Below the pieces are notes generated by a model. The model was not told where the DNA came from and searched no databases. It saw only the letters and a list, made by a program, of their open reading frames with translations. The position numbers were made by a program, and so were the translations under genes. A stretch of 31,902 nucleotides of DNA from Chara braunii (lineage: Eukaryota > Streptophyta > Charophyceae > Charales > Characeae): positions 622,350 to 654,251 of the forward strand of contig BFEA01000687.1 of the NCBI GenBank assembly GCA_003427395.1. Reading direction: 5' to 3'. Below, piece by piece: positions 9,888 through 19,675 of this stretch. Each line of letters opens with the position of its first letter. The first letter of the stretch is position 1.

Positions 9888-9903
9888 GAGAGAGAGAGAG
9901 AGA
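9888..9903. repeat. (AG)n microsatellite
   Basis: Short uninterrupted AG repeat of about eight units. Confidence 0.9.
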
Positions 9904-10267
9904 GTGTCTGAAGACAAGCTTACCTGGCGGATGTATCCGCCCTCGTTCTAGCAGGAGATTCGTTCGAGTTTGCTCCCCGCTCCCGTAGAGATAGTGTCGG
10001 GGCCGACCGTAACACAAGAGACTTACCGGTTGGCCGGGGCGCTGTTCGTCTTGTCGATAGAGATAGCCTTACATGTGGTTGGGAGACGACGCACATGTCC
10101 ATGTTTTGGCGGCAGGTTCAGATTGGGTTTGGTCGGTCGGTCGAAGGATGAAGTGCGGGCATAGCGCAGGAAGTGGAAACTTACCTATGGGCGGAACGTT
10201 GCCCGCCCCAACGGTGAGGCGATGAGGTGGCAGGAACGTGGAGCCAGCCGGGTGAGTAGGGGCTTAC

Positions 10268-10393
10268 CTGCAGGAGGGCACGCCGTGCTTGCTGGCCCAC
10301 CGCCTCAGCCTTGGCCTTTGTCTGCTGCATCGCCTGCTGGGCAGGGCGGCCAGGGACCGGAGGACGGTCCGGCGCAGCATTGACTGCGTGATG
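10268..10393 (-). CDS. Candidate exon (42 codons, Gln/Ala/Lys-rich helix)
   Basis: It is bounded by a polypyrimidine tract ending in TAG at 10394-10396 and by CAG followed by GTAAGC at 10267. Its 126 bases are open in phase 0. The second half encodes a Q/A/K/E/R-rich stretch with no Pro or Gly except one, which looks helical. The first half is Pro/Arg-rich. No family is recognised. This is the best coding candidate in the minus-strand gene hypothesis, but codon-level evidence is weak. Confidence 0.3.
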
Positions 10394-10574
10394 CTACAGA
10401 CCAAAGGTGGGGAGGCGCGTATTTGTGGAGAGTCTTGCAAGGCATAACAGCGAGAGGGCAAGGGAACAGCGACGTTGGAAATCTTACCTCTAAGTTGGGA
10501 CCTGCGCGGTTCGCCGTGGAGAGCAGCAAAGATGGGCTGGCAAGGGGAGGAGAGAAGGGGAGTTGCAGACTTAC

Positions 10575-10598
10575 ATGTTGACTGGTGAGTCGCTCAGC
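10575..10598 (-). CDS. Candidate 24-nt micro-exon
   Basis: It is flanked by TTCCCTGTTTTGCAG on the acceptor side and by GTAAGT on the donor side, both close to eukaryotic consensus. It encodes eight residues in phase 0. It may instead be chance spacing of splice-like signals. Confidence 0.25.
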
Positions 10599-10789
10599 CT
10601 GCAAAACAGGGAAGCTGGAGGTGGGGCCTGAGGCTGCAGACTGTACGTACCCCCTCTAGCACGGCTTGCACGGTTGGTGAACCACAAGGCTGCGAATGTC
10701 ACACTCTTGTGGCTGATTGTGTACGGTTGATTTACTGCGGGATTCCGTCTGCCCGTGCCACGCTGCTGTGCACGACTGTTGGACACGCA

Positions 10790-11480
10790 GTGGCGGCAGA
10801 CTGAGGTTGTAATGTTAACTAAGTATAACGACGGTACATGGATGTTATGACCCAGGGGAGTGACTAGGCAACAACAAGAGGGTCATTGTTGTAGATTGGA
10901 GAGTCGTCGGAGGGTCGACACTCGTCAGTTTGGTCAGCGGCGGAGCGTTTTGGCTGCCATTGTGGGGCCCTCAGGCGTATGAAGGTAACAAGGCTCTCTC
11001 CTGCGAGTCTGAGTGCACCCCCCTTGGAAATGAGAGACTCAAACTTTCTCCTCCTGCCCTTCTTCCTCTAAGTCTAGTCTATTGGTTCTGAGGGGAAGGC
11101 GGCAGGCGGGATTGCAACCCGTAATCCGCGCCAAGGCCTCTGTGGGAGGTTCGCCCCACCGACTGCGGGAGCTCTGCCGGGACTCAGGAGGAGTCCTGGA
11201 GGCAGGGAACTTCGTTGTAATTCCCTGACCCTTTTTATAAACCCAACTATAACCCCTAGCTGTATATCTTTCTATGGTCTAACTGAGAGTGTTGCATGAA
11301 TCTTGTACTTTGACCTTTGGTTTGACTTTCATAACACAAGTTAGACTAAATAAAGGAATGTGTGCGCAATGGCAGTTTCAGTTTTATTGATTGCCTGAAC
11401 GCAGATTGTGAACAAAAGGGGTTGCATCTGGGGGAAGGGTGGGAGTAAGGTGGTTTTGCTTGAGATTGAAAGGGTCTTAT
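10790..11480. other. No recognisable gene; possible transcript end
   Basis: Contains a pyrimidine-rich tract (about 11042-11072), short inverted repeats and a plus-strand AATAAA at 11349-11354 preceded by a T-rich stretch. This could be a polyadenylation signal, but no upstream coding region can be tied to it. Confidence 0.35.
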
Positions 11481-11483
11481 GGG

Positions 11484-12289
11484 GTCAGGCATGTTCCATA
11501 AGATTGGATGGCCTGACTGCTGTGTTCTATTTTTCGAATTGCATGGAGGGTCAGGACGCTCTATAAGTTTAGGTGACCTGATTGCTCTGACTTGTGAGGG
11601 TTTGATTGTGTTTGATTTTCAGGAGCTCAGGGCGCTCTATAACTTTAGGTACCTTGGGTTGCCTTGTTTGTTTTGGGTTCCTTTCAGTTTCTTCATTTCT
11701 GAGCGAGGGGACTGAATTGTTCGGTAAGTTCAGGTGACTCGATCTCTTCCTGCTTTTATTATGAGGGAGTAATTTTTGGCAAAGGGGCAGACTCTTATGT
11801 AAGTTCAGGGGGTTTGACTCGATGCCACGCACATGATGGATCAGAGAGAAATGAACCTCGCGGAGGACCAGACATGTTCCATAAAATTGGATGGTCTGGC
11901 CCAATGCCTCGCACATGCTGGAACCTGAGAGGTTATAATTTGGTTATACCTTATTACTATTTTATCTATGAACAGGCTAGTCAGGCACGGGTTCCATAAG
12001 ATTGGATGGTCTGGCTATAGCTTATTGTAAATTGAAGAGAATACAATTAAGAATATAATTTAAGGTAACTTGGGCCGGCTGAGCATTGTTTCTAAGATGA
12101 ATGACTCAGTCCTACGCCCACCTTGAAGATTAAAGTTCAGAGAGATATATACAACTTGGCTACTTAAACGGTTCAGGGCGACTAGAATAGTCTAGTCATA
12201 TGCCCAAAGACGAGAGAAGTAGTTGTGTAACCTGTTTGTGTATACTCAATGGTTGAATCAGGCATGTTCCATAAGATTGGATGGTCTGA
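11484..12289 (+). repeat. Array of about ten covarying hairpin units
   Basis: Each unit has a stem of about 6-9 bp around a loop resembling GTTCCATAAGATTGG. Clear copies are 11484-11517, 11550-11582, 11868-11899, 11980-12015, 12079-12109 and 12258-12289. Weaker ones lie near 11626, 11720, 11790 and 12176. Stem sequences change in pairs: TCAGGC/GCCTGA in the first, CCAGAC/GTCTGG at 11868, CTGAG/CTCAG at 12079, and G-T wobble versions at 11980 and 12258. Some copies are followed by a TACGCC or ATGCC motif. Spacing is about 66-112 bp. The paired changes point to selection on, or propagation of, a folded structure. No protein frame runs through it. Confidence 0.7.
12176..12205 (+). other. Nested hairpin inside the array
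   Basis: GGGC (12176-12179) and GACTAGA (12180-12186) pair with TCTAGTC (12191-12197) and GCCC (12202-12205), with loop ATAG and a four-base bulge. It occupies the place of one unit of the hairpin array. Confidence 0.6.
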
Positions 12290-12479
12290 CTTTACGCCTT
12301 ATGTAAGTTGGGTATGAGGGATTAAATCATTGAAAGATCATTAACTATTGTTTGATAAGTTGACTTGGGATGGTGAGAGTACTTACCTTAGTGGATTGGT
12401 CTGCATGTGGCTGAGTGAGGTGACTATTTAGTCTGAGTTTCAGTTTGATAGGTAGTTGCTTTAGGTGCTCGCCACGTGC

Positions 12480-12900
12480 TAGAGCGATAGGAGTTAGTTC
12501 AATTTCTGCATTTTCTGAGCTAACTCTATTTTTATTTAGATTAATTCCTGCATTTTATGAGATTTTTTGTTATACTTGGCTTTGTATAAATTTTGATAAG
12601 TCACTTTCTCTACGGGAAGCGGTGTCGAAATTTTTACAAATCGAGGGAGTTAGTTAATTCTTGACTTTTCAGAGTTCAACTTGTCTAAAGTTCATATATG
12701 GCTTAGTAAAAATCTTGAAAGTCTTGTTTTTCTAAAGGGAGTGCTGCCCAAAGTTTTGCTAATTCAGGGAGTTAAACAAAATTGGGCTTTGGGATATCAA
12801 AGACTACTTTTGGTTTCATATTCGGGCCGATATAAATTTTGAAAAGACACTTTTCCTACGGGAAACGCTGCTGAAATTTTCTTGATTTAAAGGAGTTAGA
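12480..12900 (+). repeat. Degenerate ~120-bp tandem array
   Basis: Three clear units align at TATAAATTTTGA or its variants, followed by CACTTT and CTACGGGAAGCG. Starts of the last motif lie near 12611, 12735 and 12857. Each ends with a GGAGTTAG-like motif (near 12648, 12769 and 12891, with an extra copy near 12490). The GGGAAGCGGTGTCGAAATTTT core resembles the core of the ~50-bp array at 5040-5680. Confidence 0.6.
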
Positions 12901-13789
12901 TTATATTTTGACAGGTGGCGATTCTTGCGATCTACCCTATATAGTGGAGATTCTGTCGAGGTCTACCTTTGCTTTGGGCACTGCTTAGAGGTAGGCTTAG
13001 GCCTGGTCGGTAGATAGCTTTAGTGAGAATGTGCTATGGAGGTTCATCTCCCATATGCTGATGATTTAGCTTGGACATTGAGCTGTTTAATGGCACAGGC
13101 CTTTCTTGGACAGTCGATTTAGGACTTGGACTAGTCTCAGCTTGATCCGACAAGGATCATCTTCTGTTATCACTGATAACAGGTCGGTTGGTTGATCGCC
13201 GACTTGTCGGCTCACGATACAACTTTGCTTATACCTCTACCTCAACTTGATTACCTTAGCTCTGAGACTTTATATGTTTCTTTGAACGTTTTAACTGGAC
13301 TGCTTTTAATGGTCATTATAAAGGACTTATGAGATTTATGGAAAATTGGACTATGACTGGGGCTTGAGTGTGTGAGGCGTGGTGTGAGTTACAGCGAACA
13401 GTAAAGTTGACTACATTTGTGTCTGGCAATATGGCGATTGTGTGTGTCTGTGTTTTATGCAGGTTAGTATTTTGGAATTTGGTACATGAGCCATACTTTG
13501 GAGGCAGTGAGAATGACAACCATGCGCCGCACGATCTGCAAACCTGATGGGTTTATGTTTCCTCACCCTTTTATTGTTTTCTCGAGTTCTGAACTGATAT
13601 ATGAGTGTTGGGGTGCTTGTTTATCCTATTGATTGATTTTGCTTATTGATTTTTATAGTTGGACGTTGTAGTCCGTGGCAGCCGTCAAAGTCAAACCCCT
13701 TGACTTCCGCCCAGGCCTGAGGTAGGACTTATCCCTAGGGCCGTAAGAAACGACTGTCACCACATATACGGACCTGTGTACCACCCACT
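12901..13789. other. No recognisable gene; two perfect hairpins
   Basis: CTGTTATCA/TGATAACAG (13164-13182) and GCCGAC/GTCGGC (13198-13211) are perfect short inverted repeats. An intron-end-like TTTTATGCAGGTTAG lies at about 13452-13466. No coding frame is supported. Confidence 0.4.
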
Positions 13790-13804
13790 CTGCACAGAGT
13801 GCAG
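13790..13804. other. Hairpin CTGCAC/GTGCAG
   Basis: A perfect 6-bp stem with loop AGA, extended outward by CACCC/GGGTG. It lies between the AT-rich array region and the GC-richer DNA leading to the second dispersed repeat copy. Confidence 0.6.
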
Positions 13805-14280
13805 AAGAGGGTGTGTGGTCTTCAACCACGCATGGCGGTTGTCCAGCGTCGAGAGATTAATCCTCAAGGCGCGTGTCAGCCAACACTTGAGTGTCGAATG
13901 CGACCCTCGAGATTAACGAGGACCGCATGGGTATGGGCACCACATAGTACGCCATTACTGCGACTGTTGGCGCACGTTTGCACTGCGAGTTGATATGAGA
14001 TAGCCCTGCGTTCGCGCGGTTTTATACTAAGTCTTGCGCGCAACGCCTATCCGATTTCCGCATCGGAAAGCTATGGGACGACTACTGAAAGGACTAGGAG
14101 TGTTGTCGTGTTGTTTGGTGTGTGTGTGTGTGTTTTATTTTTGTGTTCGTAGAGTGGTGTGCGGGTGGTGTATGGGATGCGTCCTAGTCGACCGACGACG
14201 GACCGCGCTTGGGACTTTAGCCCCCCAGGATGTCGGTTCGCGTGTGGGTCCGATAGGCGTACTACCGCTCGTACCCCCTA

Positions 14281-14790
14281 TCTACAGCGAACGAGAAACG
14301 CCCTCGGTTGATCCACCTCTGCGATTGCAACTGATTAGCTTGCGTACTGTGGACTAGAAGCTCGGCGGGGATACGCCCACCGAAGGGAGGTGACAACTCC
14401 CGTAAGGTGGAGGTAAGTTGTGCCTCGCGTAGGCCCTATCCTGTCGTAGGGGCTCGCGAGAGGTATGGCTGGCGCACTCGGCCAGAGCGGCCTAAGGAAG
14501 TTCCACTTGTGTGTTCGCGACGAGGTTGGTCCAACTCCTGCGTGACGCAGCCGAGAGGGTCCCGCGCTGCCACGTGCGGTGTCAGACCGATGCGCTCGAC
14601 AGCGGTTCGTGGGATTATGTATGCGTCATCCCCAACTTGTCTCTCATTTTGTTTTGTTTTACTCCTGCATGAAATGGTCGGGAGAACTCTCGCCTTTGCG
14701 AAAAAGGCGGGAGCCGATGCGCTTGACAACGTCGACTTTTAGGGTTTCATTTGAAGTTGCGGATGTCGTCGATCTAACCAGTACCTCCAG
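14281..14790 (+). repeat. Dispersed repeat family, copy 2
   Basis: The starts CTACAGCGAACGAG and CGCCCTCGG match 7430. The segment GGGATTATGTATGCGTCATC onward (about 14610-14765) is close to 7670-7825, including the CTCTCGCCTTTG and CGTCGACTTTTAGGG segments. It ends at GTTGCGGATGTCGTCG, where copy 1 continues into its internal duplication. A decayed Ty3/gypsy protease region begins about 200 bp downstream. Confidence 0.75.
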
Positions 14791-14990
14791 TTGGCAGGAC
14801 TAAATCAAGTTATTCGGCTCGGAAAAGATGATCTTCAATTGGTGGAACGCGAATCGAAACGTGGTCCTCAATTTCGAATAAGATGAATCAACGTCCTGCA
14901 AACGTTAAAAATATTAGATATCCAAGTCCAAGTCCATGTCGATCGTTTGCTAACCATATCTGAGACCGCAAACGACATGTTTTTCTTGCA

Positions 14991-16114
14991 ATGCTAAAAA
15001 AATCAGAAGAGATATTTACCTATCAGCGTGTCCAAGAAATGTTAAATAAGAAGAAAGAAATGACGAAACTTGTACTTCCCTCGCCAGATCCCATAGCTTT
15101 TGTCGAAAAATTGAAAGAGTCTGAGGCGGCACGAGTGACGATGATCTCATATGTAAAAAAATATCATTTTCTCCGCGTTTGATCGATTCTATGGGAAAAT
15201 GCAGAATGTGATTGCGAAGTATGGGATAAGTCATTTGATGCGTTAGTAGATACTAAATCATCCGTCGTAGTGCGCACATTGCCGTGATGATAGAGAATGG
15301 TGCTATTAAGATTGGACGGGTGCACGTTTTAGTAAATGCGTTAGTAATTAACGTACAATCATATTCGGTGCTTCAGGGATTACCATAAGCTATAGCAGTA
15401 GTTGCACGACTACATTTTGATTCCAAACAGCTCATTCTCGCCTACACTGGAAGAAAACCACAGATAGTCCCTTCGCGCCTCTCCATGCGTCCCCTGAAGA
15501 AAACTGAGGGAACGTTTGATACGTCGGTACGGGTAGGAATGATCGGGACACGGAAAACGATATCGGAAGAAATTCAGTCCAACCCGACATAAGGAAGCAA
15601 CAAAGAGTTGCCATCTCCAGGTGCAGAAGAGGAACACGATGAGAGTAACTACGTGGGATTGCTGGAACATCTGCCTACAGAAGAAGAATGAAACAACTTG
15701 GTTCGACTCTTTGAATATGAAACCAAGGAAGAGTTTAGGATGATTCCACAAACTGCGCTTCCACCTAACTTTGTCCCCTCACCTCCGTCGACCTCTTTTA
15801 CTCTCACAAAGACTCGTATCCCTACGGCTTCATTCCTCGGAGAACCCATACTGCAGATCGCAAATATGGCTGACCTTTTGCATCCCCCTCGCACTTTGTA
15901 TGAAGGAATGTTATCCCTCCAAAAGAGATACCAACAGATGACCCAATATCTAGACCTCTCTACCTCTTTGCCTCAACCATTACTTACGAAAAATGTCATG
16001 GTACGGTTAATTAAAGAGACTGCAGAGACACCGATTGATGACGTTCCTTACATAAGATATTATGAAACTAACGGGATTGAAGATTGCGGTGAGCACCGCA
16101 AATCCAAAAATTGA
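14991..16114 (+). pseudogene. Decayed Ty3/gypsy gag-protease region
   Basis: The 5' part (14991-15182) encodes a Lys/Glu-rich segment. After a TGA at 15180 the same frame encodes an aspartic protease start, A-L-V-D-T-K-S-S (about 15231-15254), where the family has D-T-G-S. A frameshift near 15275 moves to the next frame. That frame carries I-x-N-G-x-I-K-I-G and then S-Y-S-V-L-Q-G-L-P, resembling the distal VLLG-x-P protease motif. A D-F/H-F-D then Y-T-G-R segment follows, as in plant gypsy proteases. TAA codons at 15386 and 15590 and a TGA at 15689 break it. The last part (to 16114) is open but unrecognised. The protease would have cut the Gag-Pol polyprotein. It is dead. Confidence 0.6.
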
Positions 16115-16690
16115 TTAAGAAGAGAAAAAAACTGAGATGATTAGTCATACGGAATCGCAAATGCTCGCTCGTATCCATATGAAATGTATGGCATCTATAT
16201 GTCTATATAGTCTCCCTAATTAAGGATCTCTTCGAAACTACAAGATGAATCAATACACCCCCTTCTCTTTGTACTTCACTACTCATAAAGGAAAGCAAGG
16301 AAACAACATACATGTCGCAAACATACTAGCAAAGAATCAATACGTGTCACGAATGTTAAGTGCAGAAAACCATTAAAGATCACATTTTCGACAATCCCAT
16401 CCGTAGATATGAGAATCTATTGGCCAAAATGTGAGGAACACCAATGAGCCCAGCACGCCGCATTCATCCCGTGGTCCACAAAGCTATAGAGTTTTGTTGT
16501 TGATGTGGGTAAAGCTATGTGGACTGTGCTGGGCGCCCCCCTCTTTTCCCCTTCCCCCAAAAGTGGAGAACCAACCAGAGCTCGCCCTGAAAAGAGAGAA
16601 CCCCAATGTACTTGAGGTGTTGGAAGCCGTTGTCGATGGATACTTTCACTTTTTATTTAAACAACTCAATCTGCCGCAGTTATGCCCGCA
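16115..16690. other. Unassigned; long frame without ATG
   Basis: A 130-codon frame (16431-16823) begins at GTG, not ATG, has no recognised motif and runs into tandem repeats. It is likely fortuitous. Confidence 0.3.
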
Positions 16691-16697
16691 GTGTAGA

Positions 16698-16797
16698 GTG
16701 GGATTCTTCTTTCATGAGCCATGTGGACACGACATGCCCTGTACACCGTGGGATTCTTCTTTCATGAGCCATGCGGACGTGACATTGTACTTGTATT
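16698..16797 (+). repeat. 50-bp tandem duplication
   Basis: GTGGGATTCTTCTTTCATGA starts at 16698 and 16748, so the period is 50 bp. The copies differ at a few bases, and the second passes directly into the 23-bp minisatellite. Confidence 0.85.
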
Positions 16798-16976
16798 CGA
16801 ATCCCCTATGTGCTTGTCTTTGAACCCCCTATGTGCTTGTATTTCAACCCCCTATGTGCTTGTATTTGAACCTTGTATCTGAACCCCCTATATACTTGTA
16901 TTTGAACCCCCTATGTGCTTGAATTCAAACCCCCTATGTGCTTGTATTTGAACCCCCTATGTACTTGTGTTCGAGC
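16798..16976 (+). repeat. 23-bp minisatellite, about 8 copies
   Basis: The unit is close to AACCCCCTATGTGCTTGTAT plus three bases. Copies vary at GTGC/GTAC/ATAC and in the TTTGAA linker, and one is shortened. It passes into the 46-bp array with shared words (ACCCC, CTATGTAC). Confidence 0.9.
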
Positions 16977-16993
16977 CTGCCATGCAAATAAAA

Positions 16994-17340
16994 CCCCTTG
17001 GTACCCTTGGACCACCTCGCTAATGAACCTACAAAGAAAACCCCTTGGGACCCTTGGACCAACTCGCTATGTACCTGCAAAGAAAACCCCTTGGGACCCT
17101 TGGACCACTTCGCTATGTACCTGCAAAGAAAACCCCTTGGGACCCTTGGACCAACTCACTATGTGCCTGCAAAGAAAACCCCTTGGAACCCTTGGACCAG
17201 CTCGCTATGTACCTGCAAAGAAAACCCCTTGTGACCCTTGGACCACCTCACTATGTGCCTGCAAAGAAAACCCCTTGGCACCGCCTCGTTATGAGAGGCC
17301 GCCTGGACCTGCAGAGAAAACCCCTTGGGACCACCTCAGC
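16994..17340 (+). repeat. 46-bp minisatellite, about 7 copies
   Basis: CCCCTTGG starts at 16994, 17041, 17087, 17133, 17179, 17225, 17271 and 17321, so the period is mostly 46 bp. The unit also holds ACCCTTGGACCA and CTATGTACCTGCAAAGAAAA. As 46 is not a multiple of three, all three plus frames are open across the array (154, 78 and 101 codons), and each cycles through the same three peptide units. Confidence 0.95.
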
Positions 17341-17390
17341 TATGTACTAGTATTCGAGATCCTTGGTCTTCGTCAGTAGGTCAGAAGGAC

Positions 17391-19090
17391 GTGGGTGGGA
17401 CGACACAGGCCGGTGCTGGAGCGTTGCTCTGTAACCTGGGGGAGCGAGCGTGAGGCTTGAGGAGCTCTGTCGAGGGAGAAAGGCAGAACCACCACGTTCG
17501 ACCCAGCCGTTGCTGGGGTTTTACTCCTGTCACTTAGGGGTGTGCCGCTAATGGGAGTTGTCGAGGGAGGAAGGCACTCCTTGCCGTCTATTCCAGGCTG
17601 GTTGGTAATGGGGCATGGTGGTGCCCTGTAACCCTAGCACAGGGGGTTATGAGACCAGCCGCGTTTAGGTTCGAGGACTGATCACGGGGACTTTGTTTTT
17701 TCCAATTGTTGCGTGGGAAGTTTACTAGTCGGTGGTTTCGGATCGAATTTTTTGCTTTCAATTTGTTGTATGTCACTCATGTCCTATCCCTAAAAAAAAA
17801 AAAAAAAAAGGCGATGTGTTCGGATATGGTTATCCTCTAGAGGTTGTGATCGTTCTCGGTGGTTGTGGTAGAACGCTTTTAGGCTCTTGGGATTCCTTGC
17901 AATTTCCTTAAGGCAATTTTTGATGTTGTTTTATTCATGGACCTGTGGTTATTCGATGCCAGAACGATGCTGGTCGGTGCTGGGTGGTTGACCCTGTGAC
18001 TTGTTGACAGCAGGAGCTTGAGGCCTGGTAGAGAGATCTGGGAATGCCTAGGGTGAGCATTTCACGGGACAATCAAGGGTCCCTATCGAAGACGATGCTG
18101 GCCGGAGCCGGGGTGAGTTGCCTTGCCATGTATCCTATGCGGGGGTGAGAGGCTTGGTAGAGCTTGGTAGGGAATAAGACAGTGTCTGAGGACTTCGAGG
18201 GTGTTAGGACCCAGTGGCGCTTTAGAGTGTTTGAAGATAATTGTTGGGATTTTCGCTGGTGGATAGTCTTCCAAATTTACCTCAAATAACATTGAATTTT
18301 ATTAAAAAAAAGAGAAAATGTTTTAGGATTCTGGGGACTTCTAGCAACTCGCTTTAGGCTGTTTGATGCTGATGCGTTCATGGATCTGTGGTTGTTCGAT
18401 GCCAGAACGACGCTGACCGGTGTTGGGGTGTTGCCCTGTAACCTGCTGAGTACAGGAGCGTGAGGCCTGGTAGAGAGATCTGGGGATGCTTTGGGGTGGG
18501 CATTCCAAGGGACAACCAAGGGTAGCTGTTGGGACGACGCTGGCCAGAGTTGGGGCGAGTCGTGTTGCTCTGTAACCTAGCAAGGTGGGGGTGTGAGGCC
18601 TGGGGGAACTCGTAAGGGAATAAGACAGTGTTGGACAGTTTTAGAGAGTTTTGTTTGGAAGTCTAGGGGTTTTGAGCATTCGAAAAGAGGTGAGTAGTCA
18701 TTCATAGTTTCTCTTGAATTCCTTCAATAGTTCTAAAAAAACATGGTCGTCAATGGTGGTCTTACAAACGACTTGTGATTCTGGGGACTCCTAGCAACTC
18801 ATTTTAAGAGGCTCGATTGCTGTTATACTTAGTGATCTGCGGCTGTCCGATGCCAGAACGACGCTGGCCGGTACTGGGGTGTTGCCCTGTAACCTGCTGA
18901 TGCAGGAGTGTGAGGCCTGGTAGAGAGATCTGGGAATGCTTTGGGGTGGGCATTCCAGGGGACAACTAAGGGTTGCTGCTGGGACGACGCTGGTCGGAGC
19001 TGGAGCGAGTCGTGTTGCCCTGTAACCCAACAGAGAGGGGGTATGAAGGCTTGGAAGAGCCCAGCAGAGAGTAAGACACTGTTGGAAGAA
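17391..19090 (+). repeat. ~450-bp satellite with half-unit duplication
   Basis: GATGCCAGAACGA starts at 17955, 18398 and 18849, so the period is 443-451 bp. Each unit contains two related halves with GACGCTGGCCGG-like, TTGCCCTGTAACC-like and TGAGGCCTGG-like words, so a shorter unit duplicated before the larger tandem arose. A more diverged partial unit lies at 17391-17660. A 17-18 base A run (about 17792-17809) separates it from the first full unit. Confidence 0.85.
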
Positions 19091-19354
19091 TTTTAGAAGG
19101 GATTGCTAGGGATTCAGAGAGTTTTGAGTTTTTTTAGGATCGTGGTGGTGGCGATCTTTTCTTAAAAAGTTCAGAATTTTTGCAGTTTAGACGGAAACTT
19201 CTCATATTTTTTCTCCTCATATTCTTTAAGATTCTTTCAGACCTTTATGAATTTAGCCTATCTCGTGGGGTCTTCATCGGATAGGCTAGTAATTGATCAT
19301 GATTCTATTTTCAGACAAAACCGGGTAAGAGTCCAGGTATCTCAAAGTTTTTTT

Positions 19355-19471
19355 GTACATGTTCTCAAACATGTTTCACGTTTCAAATGGGACGCTAGAC
19401 CCGGTTCCCAGCACGTGCGGCTCCCCACGACTAGATTGGAGCATTGTTCCCAAAAAAAAAAAAAAAAAAAA
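19355..19471 (+). mobile_element. SINE 3' part with poly(A)
   Basis: GGGACGCTAGACCCGGTTCC, then CAGCACGTG, GGCTCCCCACGA and GGAGCATTGTTCCC lead straight into a ~20-base A tract (19452-19471). The same order of words ends the SINE at 29800-29938. The head is less clear. An ACATGTT/AACATGT inverted repeat at 19357-19374 lies where the tRNA-like head would be. Confidence 0.6.
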
Positions 19472-19559
19472 GTATTCGAACTTCAGATGCTGCCTGGGCC
19501 TGCGGGAAAACAATATTCAGGGCGGCTCATCTATGTACTTGTACTAGACTCTTGATGGA

Positions 19560-19675
19560 CAGACCAGAGCTCGTTCCAAGAGAACAACATTCACAGCATC
19601 TCACAGTAGGGAGTAGAGGTTTCTTTCTACCACATTTTGGACATGATTGTGGTTCATCCAGGTTCAGGCATAAAG
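19560..19675 (+). repeat. Duplicated flank, left copy
   Basis: AGACCAGAGCTCG, ACATTTTGGACATGA and TTCATCCAGGTTC correspond to AGACCAAAGCTTG, ACATTTTGGATGTGA and TTCATCCAGGTTC at about 20231-20330. The MITE at 19676 interrupts this left copy. Confidence 0.5.
19666..19675. repeat. Target-site duplication, left (AGGCATAAAG)
   Basis: A 10-bp direct repeat identical to 20040-20049, directly flanking the MITE. Confidence 0.7.

Larger units (their letters stand above)
9916..10600 (-). other. Possible spliced minus-strand gene (exon chain unresolved)
   Basis: On the minus strand GTAAG occurs seven times in about 660 bases (plus-strand CTTAC at 9919, 10022, 10068, 10180, 10263, 10483 and 10570), far more than a random pentamer. 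Several copies have an AG directly before, as in a 5' splice site. Pyrimidine-rich tracts ending in CAG or TAG precede some of them, notably those ending at 10599, 10537 and 10394. The implied introns and exons are very short, one intron only 38 bp, and the reading phase does not link cleanly across the 49-base middle candidate. The gene is therefore a hypothesis. Confidence 0.3.

Noticed and set aside
11484-12289. CRISPR array
   Set aside because: Units are degenerate, spacing is irregular, no cas genes are present, and the window is eukaryotic.
16915-17379. 154-residue repeat protein as a real gene
   Set aside because: All three frames are open across a 46-bp minisatellite. The apparent protein is explained by repeat composition.
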